DNA of 64,000 nt from Paraspadella gotoi (GCA_051294375.1 CM119265.1:5751696-5815695); one strand, 5' to 3'; positions 13,473 to 26,519 are shown, counted from the stretch's first letter. The notes: generated from the sequence alone by a model not told the origin. Translations and numbers: made by a program.

Positions 13473-14247
13473 GCATTCCGATTTCGTTTATATCTTCCAT
13501 TTTCATTTATCTGTTCTCGCTTTCCGTCTCTACGATGATAAGTAAATAAAATTAAGTTATTTTATAAAGCTGGTGACGTGACGCATTGAGCGAATTGACG
13601 GAGTGAAGTGAGAAGAAAGACGCTCAAACTCGACGCGGGAGAGAAGCGATCCCTTGGCGGGAAATCAGTCACTGGAGTCGAAGGCGAATTGGAACCCAGG
13701 ATTCGTCAGAATCGAGAAAAGGCCGACCGACCGACCGACAGCTTTCGCCGACCGTTTTGACCGACAAAGAGAGGAAAGGAAAAGAGGGTGTGGCCGGCAT
13801 TGATGGATCGGGTCGTCGATGAGGGGGTTCGACCTCTTTTTCGGAGCTGGAAGGCGGGAGTGGAGGAAAGAAAAGGAAAGAGGAGGAAAGAAAAGAAAAG
13901 AGAGAGGGTGTGGCCGGCATTGATCGATCGGGATAGAAATAGAGAAAGTTGAAAAGGGCGTTTGATTAGGTGGGGGACGGAGGGGGGTTGTGGAGGAGGC
14001 TGACGAGGATTCGTGAGAAGGGAGGAAGAGGAGGAGAGAGGAAAGATGATGGAAGGAACGAATAAAGATAGAATAAAAATAGAAATTACCAAGAGAGTAC
14101 TTAAGTAAAAAATAATAAATAGAATTAAAAAAGAGAAAAAGAAAGAAGGAAGGAAGGATCAAAAAAGAGGATAAGAGATTAGTGGAGAGATAACTGAGAG
14201 GGAAAGAAAAATGAAGAGAAAAAGAAAGAAGATCTCCATTCTCCAAT

Positions 14248-14290
<43 letters not shown>

Positions 14291-14393
14291 GCGAAAGAAA
14301 AAATGAGATCCGAAGCAGAAAAATCCCTCTGCTAAATTGGACAGGGTTCGACGGGGAAAATTAAGACGGTCGAGCCTCAAAGACTCCAACGTC
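13473..14393. other. purine-rich intron sequence
   Basis: Includes two copies of GAGGGTGTGGCCGGCATTGAT (near 13,784 and 13,903) about 120 bp apart, and (GA)n at 14,250-14,288. The 193-codon minus-strand frame at 13,665-14,246 is the shadow of purine-rich sequence and spans the internal duplication. No gene called. Confidence 0.55.
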
Positions 14394-14475
14394 AGCTGTC
14401 CGGACGAAGGGCTGACCGTTCAAGGCTGCTAGAAAGCTGTCCGGACGAAGGGCTGACCGTTCAAGGCTGCCAGAA
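14394..14475 (+). repeat. 41-bp tandem duplication
   Basis: Two units of 41 bp, each beginning AGCTGTCCGGACGAAGGG and ending CCAGAA or CTAGAA, differing at about one position. The near-identity suggests a recent duplication. Confidence 0.92.
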
Positions 14476-15262
14476 ATAGAAGGCTTTCGAAAAAAAACTT
14501 GTCAGAACGCAAGGTCCCTTTCAATGTTTTTCTCAGAAATTGGTGAAAAAAAATTGTTCAATCTTGTGTTGACCGTTGATTTTGTCCAATGTTGTCGACA
14601 GTAAATCGCTTGTATTCTCGATTTTAAACTAACAATCAGTTGATCCAATCAGTCATCTTGTCATCTCGGCCGGAAATCGCCGTCAACTCGAAATTCCTTT
14701 CCTCCACCTTTCATGGCCCCCAAATCCGGTTTAGGAAAAAACTGACCCAACGCGGGTCAAAAAGTCCTGTTTTTTGTTTATTTCCCCCCCAAAAAAAGTG
14801 TAATAAAAATCCTTCTCTGCTTCGCAACGCTCTCTCTCGCTCCTTTCTCCACTCTCTCTCTCTCTTTCTCTCCCTTTCTATGCCCCCGTGTTCCATGGCG
14901 TAATCCTTCTGGGCAGCGATTTATAATTCCTTCAAAACAATAACAGATTTTTTTTCTTTTCGGGGAAGTTTTAACTTCCCAAACCCCGGAAGGTTCAAAG
15001 TTCAATTCCGCCCGAATGCTTCATTTTACTTTCTTCTTTCATTTTATTGTTCAACCATCGTCGTGTTTATTTCTCGGAATCTCAACAACTCTTTTCTTCA
15101 TTTCGAATTCCCGCCATTTCAAGGCGAGTTTGGCGCATTTTAAAAAAATTAGAACTGACTTCGAATTATGGGTTGAGTAAGTTTTATCCAAGTCGGGGAT
15201 ATTCAAGGTTCATGAATATTCAGCGTCGGTTTTGGTGGAGGGGTTTCTCTCGCTATTCCTAG

Positions 15263-15265
<3 letters not shown>
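14476..15265. other. intron sequence, no feature recognised
   Basis: Mixed composition with a CT-rich patch at about 14,825-14,880. Short frames on both strands have no supporting splice sites. Confidence 0.5.

Positions 15266-15353
<88 letters not shown>
15266..15353 (+). repeat. (CT)n microsatellite
   Basis: About 43 uninterrupted CT units, followed by CCT-rich sequence (15,485-15,545). Confidence 0.97.
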
Positions 15354-15357
<4 letters not shown>

Positions 15358-16704
15358 CTCTTACTCCACTATTTTTTCGAAAAACCAAATCTGGAGATTA
15401 GCGAGATTTTTTACGCACCATATTTACCGAGAGAAAAAAAAAATTCACTAAGTCCTTCCTTTCCTTCGACTAATCCTCTTCCTTCTCTTCCTCCTCCTCC
15501 TCCTCTTCCGGTTCTCCCTCCTCCTCTTCCTCTTTCCTCCTTCCTTCCGGTTTCCCTCTTCCCCCATTTCGCTTCTTAATGAGCTCATCAATCCCCTCAT
15601 GAAGCTTATTTGGTAAAATACTTTCGAGATTATGATTTCATTAAGAAGAGAGGAAAAGCTGCGCCTGGTTATACTTCTTTTTTTTTTTAAATGTTAATTG
15701 GTTTATGTTGGCCGGGAAAGAGCAAGCATGGCAAGAAAGAACACTTTTTGGCCGAAAGCGTTTGAGAGAGCAAAATAAAAAATGAAAAAGTCTAAAACTA
15801 AGACTAAAATAGAGACTGTGAGAGAGTCTTGATTGAAAGCTTGCAGGGACCTGCTATGTCATTATCTGGTCAGAGTGATGGAGGCCTTAAACCACCAAAG
15901 CCTGTCCAAAGTCAGGGGCAAGATAGCTTATTTATCAAATGAATGCATAATTTTTATATTGGTTGTACCAATTTCATAGATTCGAAATATGAATTAGATG
16001 AAGATTAAATTTTCTATCAAAAAAACTTCTCAAAGAACCGAAATATAATTTTTATTACTTAATATAAATAGCAACAATTGCAAAAAACGAAGTTAAAAAA
16101 GACATTTCAGGAGAGATTCGCAAGGCAAGTCTTTCTTATCTGGAGCTTTATCCATCTTGTACCTCGCTTCATTTCCATCCTCTTTCCTTTTTTTTTTTCA
16201 ATCGCGTCCAACGGCGAACCATTTTCTTTTTATGGACTTCTTGTCGTTGCCGTCGTCCTCTTCGTCGTCGTCGTTCTCGTCGTCGTCGAAAAAGGTCGAG
16301 AGATTGAGTGATATTGAGCGATGGGCAAGCGATGGACCAGTGATGGTGCGATGCTACAGCGTCGATGGAGTAGCGATAAAGTGATAAAGTGATAAAGTGA
16401 TTGTCGAAATGACTTAAGATGTCAATCCATGTAAAATGAAGAGGTCAGGTCGGGTCGGGTCAAGAACAAGGTCGATTAGGTCCGTTTAAATACATAAAAT
16501 GAAAATTTGTCCCAGATTTTGTGGTTGTAAAAATATAAGAAGTTTCTTTTGATGTTTACAGTTTTTCTGTTTGCCTGTCAATCGTCATTTTATTATGGTA
16601 CATTGGTAAAATTTATTAATAGTTAATGATAATAATAATCATAATGTCAATAAGAATAATTATATTACTATTACAATATAATGTTTTATTTAAAACCTTC
16701 ACAG
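15354..16704. other. intron sequence upstream of the transmembrane exon
   Basis: Contains a CCTCCT-rich stretch, a GTC-rich patch near 16,245-16,290, four AAGTGAT-type repeats at about 16,374-16,402 and a GGTCG repeat near 16,444-16,460. The last 25 bases (TTTAAAACCTTCACAG) form the acceptor of the next exon. No other exon seen. Confidence 0.5.
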
Positions 16705-16898
16705 ACCCACACCCTGATACAACGCGCCACCGCTCCGCGCCGCGGAGGCGTCTCGGACTACGCGGCGTCGCGACCGGAAGCGGGCCACGCCCCCGACGCC
16801 GCCCTCGACCTTCGCGGACAGATCCTCCTCCTCACCATCATGGGAGGACTCATCTTCTTCGTGCTGGTCATCCTCGTTTGGCTGGTGCTGTTGTACAG
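16705..16898 (+). CDS. transmembrane exon of the putative single-pass membrane protein
   Basis: A 194-nt exon between ACCTTCACAG and GTGAGA, entering at phase 0 and leaving at phase 2. It encodes 64 residues. The first 39 (Ala-, Arg- and Pro-rich, ending DLRGQ) look like a membrane-proximal stalk. Residues about 40-63, running from ILLLTIMGGLIFF to LVWLVLLY, form one hydrophobic helix of 24 residues. The split last codon is Arg. Spliced to the exon at 37,538 the protein continues with RRGILRC, so basic residues follow the helix as the positive-inside rule expects and the N-terminal side is extracellular. Third positions are strongly G/C, setting this exon apart from A/T-rich flanks. The family was not recognised. 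An upstream partner ending in phase 0 has not been found. Confidence 0.7.
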
Positions 16899-17013
16899 GT
16901 GAGAAAGAGGAATTGAATTTGATGGTGAAAAGGAAGAGATCCATTAGGATATCCTCGATGGACGGAAACGGTTGCCGCAGCAAAGTCGACGACAAAAACG
17001 TCCCAACAGACCC

Positions 17014-17077
<64 letters not shown>

Positions 17078-17601
17078 AGGATCCGTCTTTTGTCCGTCGC
17101 CAGTTTGTCTTTTTTATTCCTTTATATTTTTCGTTCGGTCGTCTCGACATTTTGGAAGAGGGCAGATGATCCGAAGCTGTTTGAAAGAAAAAGGAAAACG
17201 TTAAAAAATGAGATAGTAGAAAATAAACTTGAACTTGACTCTGCGAGTTCTGATGACGTGGCCGAGGTCGCCGCAACCTGAACAATGCAAGGTCTAATAT
17301 CAGCGCCTAAAGCGATCGACTTTTTAAAGGCAAACGAAATCCCCGAGATTGGCCGAATGTCTATGCAGCAAGAAGAGGACAATCGAAGACAGTCGGCCAA
17401 CGCCTGAGCAAAGCCGCTTCCGAAAAAAAAAACCCCGGCGACGTTTGAATGACAATGAGGGATTTTTATTCCGGAAGAGATTTTCGAGCCAACGATGTCG
17501 TTACGTCGATGGAAAAATCTTTTGGGGGCGAAGGATTTGAGAAAATTGAGTCGCCGGGATGAAGGAAGGGGTGGAGAGGGGAAGGTCGAATTCCCAAGAA
17601 C

Positions 17602-17693
<92 letters not shown>

Positions 17694-18044
17694 CGTGGAT
17701 CGTTTGAATTTCGCCGAATGGAAAGCGATATGGTGAAGAGAGGAATTCGGGGTCATTGATTTCGGAATACAGACGGCGATGATTCGAGTGTGGCGCTTTC
17801 GTTTAAATTAGTTTTACTCGGAGATGAAATGTCATGATGCTCAAGTTAAGAAAGCCAGTAGACATTACGTTAAATATAATGGTTTTATTGGGGTTAAAAA
17901 GTAATGGCGCGGGACCAACGATACTCGAAATAATCATTAAAGTAATAAAGTAATAACAATAAAGTAAAAACCGGTAAGAAATCATTAGTTTGCGTATTTT
18001 TTTAAAAAATGAAGAGAGAAAGAGATAGAGAATCCCCGAAGAGT

Positions 18045-18077
<33 letters not shown>

Positions 18078-18900
18078 CACCAAGGCCGACGGTGCCTTCC
18101 CCCTCAGGTCGACTCCTGGGCGAATCCTGAGTCATAAATAAAACATAGAGTCCCTAAACGGGTGCTCGCTGGGTGGCGAGCGTTTGGAGAGGATGTGGTG
18201 GAGGATGTGAACTGGGTTTTTGGGATGAAGTCAAGAGGCTTGAGAAGATTTTTTGTCCTCGTTAATCATTGCGTGTTTCCGTGGGTCAAAATGGGGGGGG
18301 GTCAATATTGGGTTGTGTCCCGTCACTGGCCAGTGGCGGTGAGTGGCGGAATTAGGCAGAGTGGGTCAGGGGTGGAGCGGTGAAGAGTAAGGAGAGAGGT
18401 TGCATGGGTTGGCTTTCTGGGAGGCGTGGGGTAAAGTCGGGGTGTCGTTGGGAAACGTAGGGCAGCTTGAGCAGGCTGAAAGCTGGGGTGAGTCAGTGTG
18501 AAGCCGTGTGAAGAGGTAAAGAGCAAAGTAGGGCTAAGCAACGCGCCCCATTTAGGTTTTTCAGTCATAGGTTCAGGTTATGTTAATGAGGAAAAAGTGT
18601 TTTACTTTTTTTGAAAAACATCAGAAATTTCGGCAAAAAATAATCATAAAATCTATTTTTTTTTTTTTTTTCTCAATTTCGTGATTTCTTTGATATTCTC
18701 GAGCAATTTAGCAGAAGGGAGTCTTCATTGCTTTTTCTCTGTTTATTGCTTTGTAATCAAGAAAACTAATCTCCCTGTAGCAATTATCTCATTTCATTGC
18801 TACACTCATTTCTGATTAGACCGCGAACTTGACGAGAATCCAAAAACCTATTTGCTCTTTTTTTATCTTTTTTTTTAACCTTTTTGTTGCTCGCGGGGCT
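16899..18900. other. intron sequence with CT microsatellites and A-tract
   Basis: Holds (CT)n at about 17,021-17,074 and 17,607-17,690, and an A run of about 29 bases at 18,047-18,075. Just after the A run is a short GC-rich segment (CAGGTCGACTCCTGGGCGAA) that may be the remnant of a retroelement, but it could not be identified. From 18,150 to 18,560 the plus strand is G-rich. No exon found. Confidence 0.5.
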
Positions 18901-19010
18901 CTTCTGTTTTCCTCTCATTTTCTTCTTTTTTCCTCTCATTTTCTTCTCTTTTCCTCTCATTTTCTTCTCTTTTCCTCTCATCTTCTTCTCTTTTCCTCTC
19001 ATTTACTCCT
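18901..19010 (+). repeat. 21-bp minisatellite
   Basis: About five units of roughly 21 bp, each containing TTTTCCTCTCATTTTCTTCT with minor variation. The minus-strand translation is a repeating MRGKEKK heptad, which is not taken as a gene. Confidence 0.9.
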
Positions 19011-19029
19011 TTTCCTTTCTCTTATTTTC

Positions 19030-20565
19030 TCCTCCCCCATAATCTCTTTTTTTATCCTTCCTTTCTCACTCCTCGATTTCTCTCTCTTTCCTCCTATTTT
19101 TCTCCCTTTAACTCTTTCACTGTTTAATCTCTTGACTTCCTTTCCGTCTCTCTTTTAATTCTTTAAATTTAATTCCTTTTAGTTTTTTTATTAGTTTGTT
19201 TTAATTTGTTCCTTCTTCTGTTCATATTTTTTAAATCATTTTTTTTTCTCTCGCAATCTTTTTCAAACTATATCATTTTTAAATAATGTTTCATTTGTGG
19301 TAATGATGCTCGATATATTCAAAAAAGGTTTATCACGACTACACTGGATCTTCCCGCAGTTTTTAAAAGTCCATATTCTAAACTCATCTCCCCCCCGCCC
19401 GCCACAAATTAAAACTCAGAAAAGTAATCATCTTTGCTTTGACCTCAGCAGAGTTCGTGAACTCTCAATTCTCACTTGTCATCCGCCAACCCCGTGAGAT
19501 TCCTTCGTTGCGAGAAATACTTTCCGCAAAGATTAATGCACCCTCGATCCTTTTCGTCTCATGATAGTTGTCCTCGTCTTTGTCGTCGTCATCGTCGTCA
19601 CTGTCGTCGTCGTCGTCGTCATCGTCGCAGAAATCGTAAGCGTTTTCCGATAAGCACTCGGTACAGTAAAACCCTCGGGAGCCGCGCAACGCCTCGAGGC
19701 CAACTTCTGACGACTGTGACGATGACGACGACGACCACTTTTAAAACGACGACGACGACGACGACGACGACGACAAAAGAAAATCCGATTCAAAAATCAG
19801 TGATGGATTAAGTGTCTTCAAAACCTGACAACGTCAAGCGTGAAAGCGCAGAGGTTATTCTTTCACCCCGCCCTCCTGGTTCCACTTCTTGGCTGCTTTG
19901 TTCGGCTGCTTGATTCGACTGCTTGGTTCGACATCTTTGTTTCGGCAGTTTTGTTCGGCTGCTTGGTTCGGCAGCTTTGATTCGGTTGTTTTGTTCGGCT
20001 GCTTGATTCGGCGGCTTGATATGACTGCTTGGTTCGTTAGTTTTGTTTCTGCTGTTTTGTTCGGCCGCTTGATTCGACTGATAGGTTCGGCAGCTTTGTT
20101 TCGGTTGTTTTGTTAGGCTGCTTGATTCGACTACTTGGTTCGGAAGCTTTGTTTCGGCAGTTTTATTCGGCTGCTTGATTCGATTGCTTGGTTCGGCAGC
20201 TTTGTTTCGGCTGTTTTGTTCGGCTTCTTTGTGTCGGCTGTTTTTTATTACATACTTTTGTTCGCTTTAAATTTTGGGGTGCAGAATTTTTTTGAAGGAA
20301 GCTTTTTCGGTGGTAGGTTTTTCTTGGCTCCGTTTTAATTTAAAAACTTTCCTTTTTTTTCTTTCTTTTTTTTTCCGCTTTTCGCTTTTATCTCTTCTTT
20401 CAATTTTACTTTTCTTTTTAACTTTGCAAATCTAAATATTTGAAACAATAAATCCCCGCATCCCCGCATCCCCTTCCACCCAATTTTTCAAAGAAAACAA
20501 ATTTAGAGATTATAAAACTCGACCCCCGTAGAATCACCTTCATGTACTAAAGGGTCTTTCATGTT
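19030..20565 (+). repeat. block B, copy 1 (+)
   Basis: This 1.5-kb block recurs at 40,575-42,165 in the same orientation and, for most of its length, at 23,055-24,242 reversed. Landmarks in order are ATCTCTTTTTTTATCCTTCC, the GTC/GAC trinucleotide arrays (19,576-19,640 and 19,715-19,780), GGGAGCCGCGCAACGCCTCG, a 13-bp minisatellite, and GACCCCCGTAGAATCACC near 20,521. Frames across it (poly-Asp, poly-Arg, FGCLIR repeats) are repeat translations. Confidence 0.85.
19889..20242 (+). repeat. 13-bp minisatellite (TTCGGCTGCTTGA-type)
   Basis: About 25 degenerate units of 13 bp, occasionally 14, such as TTCGGCTGCTTGA, TTCGACTGCTTGG and TTCGGCAGCTTTG. Because 13 is not a multiple of three, all frames are sampled; the frame at 19,889-20,116 is open but its units do not repeat in amino-acid register. 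The same array appears in the other block B copies (41,465-41,850, and reversed at about 23,060-23,390). Confidence 0.88.
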
Positions 20566-23054
20566 TTTTTAGATTGTAGCGACACAGGGAAATCGGGAGC
20601 TATTTTTTAAGTGATATACGTTTGGCGCACACGATTACAATTACACTTCAATCTCCAATACTAATCATACCTTACCTATCTTCATCTCTATCTAAAACTC
20701 CGCTCTTCTAAAATCTTTCGCATATTCACCTCACTATATTTTTAACTGATCATTCAAATGGATCACGAATATTTGACTGTCAGACTAAGTGATCCGAGTT
20801 ATGTATCGTCTCGAGGCGAACACAGTCACAATTTTGGATGAATCAGGCGAAAATGGAAAACGCCGAAAACGCTTTCATTGGCCATCAAAGATGATTTACA
20901 GGAAGTTGTGAAAGGCGAGAGATATGAACATCATCTCAACGCTAGAAATTGAGAGAGAGCCCAGACGCAACCGAGACCGAGTGTAAGAGAGAACGAACGA
21001 GAGAGGCGAGAGATGGAATTCCCTCGATTTAAGATGACTCGGCTCGATCGCAGGGAATCGAAGATTGAGTCTCTAAAATCATTCTTAACCCGTTTATGTA
21101 CGTTGCAGGTTCTGGGTGTGTATCGTCACTTAATTCGACGGGTCTTTTTTCCTGAGGTAACGGGTAGAATCTCGAAGCACGTCGATTCTGCTCGACTTCC
21201 GACAGTAACATTGTCGGCCGCGAAAAATAATAAAATAGACGCGGTTTCGTAATTCAGATCTTTTCGTCGCAAATTTGCGCCTCTTTTGATGGGATTTTTG
21301 ACTCCGGGAAAGATTGGGGAAAAACATAGTTTCTGTATTACAAACGAATAGAGACAGAAAGAATAGAGGAACGAACAGACATGGACGACAGGAACATGTA
21401 TACTTAACACAGAAACCTCAACACCTGCATCTTTAATCACAAGAAAAAAGAAAAAAAGGGAGAAGCGTAAACGTTCTTATTTTCGCTTTGAACAAACCGA
21501 ATCTTTTTGTGATTTCAAACACATGTGAATTAACCTCTCACATGCGTGCTTCAGGTATCTTTTGTTAACTCGCCTGACTAAGCAAGGGCCTTATCTTAGA
21601 CGACTTGGCCATCAATTCACGCATTGGAGATATTTATCTTGGTCCGCAATTTCAATGATTGACTTTTTTTCCCTTGGTTTTGGCTTCAGTCCAGATTGTG
21701 ATTTGTTGATTTCTCCGTCTCAGAGGAACTACGAAGCTGGTTAGTTGGATGGTTAGGCTGGTAGGAGAAACGGCGGATATTTCGATGCACTTCGTTAATT
21801 ATTATCAGTGAGTGTTTCTTGGATAGTTATTTATTTGTTAAAATTTTTATTTGTTAAAGAACAGACATTAGTGCTCAAATCGGAGTTGAATTTGAATGCC
21901 TTTTTTAGGGCTTTATTGAATTCGCTTATTTTTTTGTTGTCTTAAGCGTACGTATCACTGATTGATTAATGAGATTAGTGTTTAATACGCTCGAACTCTT
22001 TCTGATGCTGGTTAGTCTCCCTTATATGAATTAAAAAAGAGACTGTGCTACTCAAAACTAAGGAGGGATAGCTGAGGTTACTCCGAAAGTTTCGATTCGC
22101 TTGACAAGTTCGATAAGGCAGTTTAAAATGATACTGTTGTATTTTATGGGTATTAATTTGGATCTTAAAGTTGACTTATTCTAATTATTCACCTATTAAG
22201 TTGGATTAATATTTTTCTGTGGGGTTTGGTGATGAGGTACTTATAGAGAAGTAGTGTCTCCTGCAAACTTGTAGCGACCCGGGCATGTGGTCGTGGGTGA
22301 CGACACGTCTTCAAGCTCTGCGGACGCTGGATGTAATGATGGGATATTCTACTTTTTACGAAGTTAGTTCCGGTCCCGCTATATCATAATCTATACTAGT
22401 TAGATTGTTGTGGGAATAGGTTTAAAAAGCACAAAATGTGTTCAAATAAATATGGAATTTCTATAAAGCGAAATCTACGCTCTAATAGAATTAGATTTAA
22501 AATAGCAAGCGTCAGAAACACTGAGCAGATCGCCGAGCATTACAACCAAATAAACAAAATGCGTTTAAAATAAAAACGGTAAAGGATACAGTTCTTAAAA
22601 AAATTTTTATATTAAAGCGGGAGAGAAGGACCACCCGCGTATGCGAAAGGACAATAAATGAGTCTTATAACTCAAATTTTATAATAGCAATCCTTGTCTG
22701 TTATCACCAATCAACTGAAAACTAATACAACATTTCACAGTTTGCACCATTATGCACAACCACCCAATCAATTCCTCTCGTTGACAATATTTTTCCGGTC
22801 GATATCTCTGCTATCTTGCTCACTCGATCCTTTCCCCCCTCTTCCTTACTACCGGTTATGAAAGGCTTCTATAAGAAAATCTGCCGTTCACAAACCATAA
22901 ATTCTTATATTTAAAAGGAGAGGGATAACTCCAAAAGAGAGGTAGAATGTAGTAGACTAGTTGGGCAGGGTTCGTCCGGGACCGAAAACGAGCAGAATAG
23001 TACGAAAAAAGACATTCGGTAGAAACACAGAGGGATCACCGACATGGGAAGCCG
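20566..23054. other. single-copy interval between block B copies
   Basis: Not repeated elsewhere in the window, apart from a short GATTGTAGCGACA motif at about 20,573 that also occurs at 33,484. It holds the overlapping candidate frames at 21,013-21,440 described separately. The remainder is mixed A/T-rich sequence with no exon recognised. Confidence 0.5.
21013..21252 (+). CDS. candidate small ORF, 79 codons, function unknown
   Basis: ATG-to-stop frame with balanced composition (no simple repeat), starting MEFPRFKMTRLDRR and ending NNKIDAVS. It is Arg/Lys-rich with no signal peptide, membrane segment or motif I recognise. The opposite strand carries an equally long frame (21,126-21,440, first codon ATT) of similarly plausible composition, so at most one is likely real. 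An AG at 21,109-21,110 preceded by TTTATGTACGTTGC could be an acceptor, in which case part of this is intron. No promoter or polyadenylation signal was linked to it. Confidence 0.15.
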   Translation: MEFPRFKMTRLDRRESKIESLKSFLTRLCTLQVLGVYRHLIRRVFFPEVTGRISKHVDSARLPTVTLSAAKNNKIDAVS

Positions 23055-24242
23055 GAACAAGCGCCGAACCAAGCAATCGAATTCAAGCAGCCGAATAAAA
23101 CGCCGAAAACAACAAAGCTTCCGAACCAAGTAGTCGAAATCAAGCAGCCTAACAAACACCGAAGAAAAAAGCTGCCGCAAAACCTATCAGTCGAATCAAA
23201 GCGGCGAACAAAACAGCAGAAACAAAACTAACGAACCAAGCAGTCATATCAAGCCGCCGAATCGCACAGCAGCCGAACAAAACGAACCGAATCAAACTGC
23301 CGAACCAAGACAGCAGAACACAAAAAAACGCCGAAACACAAGATGTCGAACCAAGCAGTCGAATCAAGGGCGCAGCGATACAAAGCAGCCAAGGAAGTGG
23401 AACCAGGAGGGCGGGTGAAAAAAACCTCTGCGCTTTCACGTCTTGAGTTGTCAGGTTTTGAAGACAACTTATCACATCATGATTTTTGAAATCGGATTTC
23501 TCTTTGCGTCGTCGTCGTCGCCGTCGTCGTCGTTTTAAAAGTGGTTCGTCGTCGTCACGCCCTAGGTCGTCAGGAAGTTGGCCTCGAGGGCGTTGCGCGG
23601 CTCCCGAGGGTTACTTAACCGAGGTGCTTATATGGAAAACCGCTTACGATTTCTGCGACGATGACGACGACGACGACGACAGTGACGACGATGACGACGA
23701 CAAAGACGAAGGACAACTAATACATGAGACGAAAAGGATGCAGAGGGTGGCATTAATCTTTGCGGAAAGATATTTTCCGCAACGAAAGAGAATCTCACGG
23801 GGTGGCGATGAACAAGTGAGAATTTGAGAGTTCACGAACTCTGCTGGAGGTCAAAGCAAAGATGATGTACTTTCTGAGTTTTAATTTGTGGCGGGCGGGG
23901 GGGAGATGAGTTAGGAAATATGGACTTTTACAAAAACTGGCGAGAAATTTCCAGTGTATAGTCGTGATAGAACCTTATATTTTGAATTGATCGAAGCATC
24001 ATTACCCACAAATAAAGAACAATTAATTAGAAATGCATATAGTTGAAAAAAGATTGCGGCGAGAAAAAAAAATGATTTAAAAAATATTGAACAGAAGAGA
24101 AAATGTAAAACAAAACTAATAAAAAAACTCAAAAGGATTGAAATTAAAGAAAACCAAAGAGAAGACGGAAAGAAGGTCAAAGAGATAAACAGTTGAAATG
24201 TTAAAGGGAGAAAAAATAGGAGGAAAGAGAGAGATGCGGATG
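23055..24242 (-). repeat. block B, copy 2 (reverse orientation)
   Basis: Reverse complement of about 19,040-20,200: the 13-bp minisatellite comes first, then CTCGAGGGCGTTGCGCGGCT, the GAC arrays, CGGGCGGGGGGGAGATGAG and finally GGAAAGAGAGAGATGCGGAT at the gap. Numerous one-base indels separate it from the other copies. Confidence 0.85.
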
Positions 24243-24267
24243 NNNNNNNNNNNNNNNNNNNNNNNNN
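24243..24267. other. assembly gap (25 N)
   Basis: 25 N at the junction of reversed block B with block A, next to (TC)n. Confidence 0.95.
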
Positions 24268-24335
<68 letters not shown>

Positions 24336-24458
24336 CTCTCTCTCTCTCCATCAGGGTGCCGCCCGACGTCAACGAATAATCTTTTTGCGATTTCATTTCA
24401 TTTCCAATTCCTCCAGATTTTGACATTATGACTCCCTTTCAGTTGACTGCCTTTTCCT

Positions 24459-24551
<93 letters not shown>

Positions 24552-26455
24552 ACGGTCCCTTTCTTAACTCATTCTCCTCTCTCTTCTCTTCTATCTAAAT
24601 TCTTTTCTCTTGCCTCTCTTTTTCTTTTCCTTCTATCTCATCCCACCTCATAATCAGTATCCTTCTCGCCTCGCAAACGACAATCCATCAGCTTTGATTC
24701 TCCCCGCCATTCCATTCTCCTTTAACTATATTCTCAGCTCTCCTCAATTTCAGAGCCGGACCCATTTCAGAGACCTTGCGTAACTCCTCCTCCTCCTCCT
24801 CTCATCCCCCTCGCAATATTTATTTCCTTTTCCGCATCTCGTTTATTCCTTCTTATCTCCGTACTCCGTTGCTCTCAATCTCGAATTCTCCTTGAGGGCA
24901 AATAAAGACTCCCTCTTCCTTCCTACTTCCTTTCTCCTCTTCTTCCTCCTCTTTTTGTCACTCCCCAATCCTAATGACGTTCCCTTCTTTCCTTTTTAGA
25001 AGAAGCGAGAAATCCCTCAATGAAAGAAGAAAAAGGAGAAGACTTGGGTGCAGGAAATGAATCACTGGTTCGAAATTACCCACACTGTTTGTATCCGTGC
25101 TGGATGGCAGAGAGGGTTGCGATTCGAGGACAAACTAGTCGACCCGATGATGGACCATTTACTAAATAAACTCATGATTGTGGACGCAACAAGTAGATAA
25201 TTTTAAAAAAACATCATATTTGGAGTAATATCGTAATATCGTTGGTTCCATTTAAAACTTCACTACAAATTTGCTGACTGGCTTACCCGCGTTAAACAAA
25301 CCCAAGTTTAGCTCCGAGCCAACGAACAACGACAACCGACAACGACAACGACAACCGACAACGACAACGACAACAATTATCGGGGCAAAGAATTGCGACG
25401 TCGTCTCCCAATCCACATCCTTTGCCAACTCCCGTTCGTAACCGAACCCATTGTGCAAAAAGTTAGGGACTCCAACAATTGATGTTTTCGGTGAGTTTTC
25501 TCGCGTAGGGCGGTACCGCCGTCACCGCTGCTGCCAGCGCTGTCGTCGCCGCCGCCGCCGCCGCCGCTGTCCACCGCCGCTGCCCGCCGCTGTCGTCGCC
25601 GATTCGTTCGCTGCCAATGACTACGACGACGACCCGACAACAACATCGAGTCCGGGTTCCGCCAAAGTCAGGAATTCCAGACTTTGCGCGCGAACGCAAA
25701 CAGTTGGTGGAAAGATGAATTATGTTGACGTCTGTTTGACGTTGTGGGCGGCGGTGGGGCGGAAGTTTCGGCAGGCGTCGGGCCGGCGGGGCGGCCGGTG
25801 GGGAGAAAGTTCGCAGGGCGTCGCGGAGGCGAGGCGCCGGGGCCTTACGGGTGAAGAAGCTGGGGAGCGTGGGTGGCCAAGGTAGAAAAAGAACGATGCC
25901 TACGAGACACTATGCTGTGTATTGTTAAATGCTGTCAACATTTTTTAATGATGTTTCAAATTGAGTTATCGTTTCAACGTAGTTTATTGCGCGCGCTGTT
26001 TTAATTATCAATCGTCACTGCGGTTGCAACGAGGTCTTTAAGCAGAGAAAAAAAATTGTGCAAAAAATGCGCACTACCGCATATCGCTCACCACAAACAC
26101 ATACGGCCACAAGAATAACGCAAAATGTTCATCAAAAAGAAGACAAAAACACTTCATAAACATAAAAGGAAAGTCTTTGCCTTTGTTTAAGAAGGCAATA
26201 TTTTTGGTAGAATAACGACTGCTAAGAAACTACAATGTTGGTAATAAAAACTGAAGTACAACGAGAAGAAAACAATCTCGGCAAAAAAAAAAAAAGTCGA
26301 TTGGTGAATATGGGAGGGAGGGGGAGAAGTATTGAAAGATAAGAAAGGTTGAGGGGTTGAAACGACAGGAATAAAGTCGTAAGCCTTGTATCTTTATTTA
26401 TCACTGAGGATCGATAAGCGGATCACATTCGAGAAATTAAAGATGTGGGGAAAAG

Positions 26456-26519
<64 letters not shown>

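Noticed and set aside
13665-14246. 193-codon minus-strand frame
   Set aside because: Built from purine-rich sequence read on the other strand; it includes an internal duplication (RPHPL twice) and lacks splice or start context.
19465-19689. Acidic Asp-rich minus-strand frame
   Set aside because: The Asp run is a GAC trinucleotide array; the matching frames in the other block B copies are broken.
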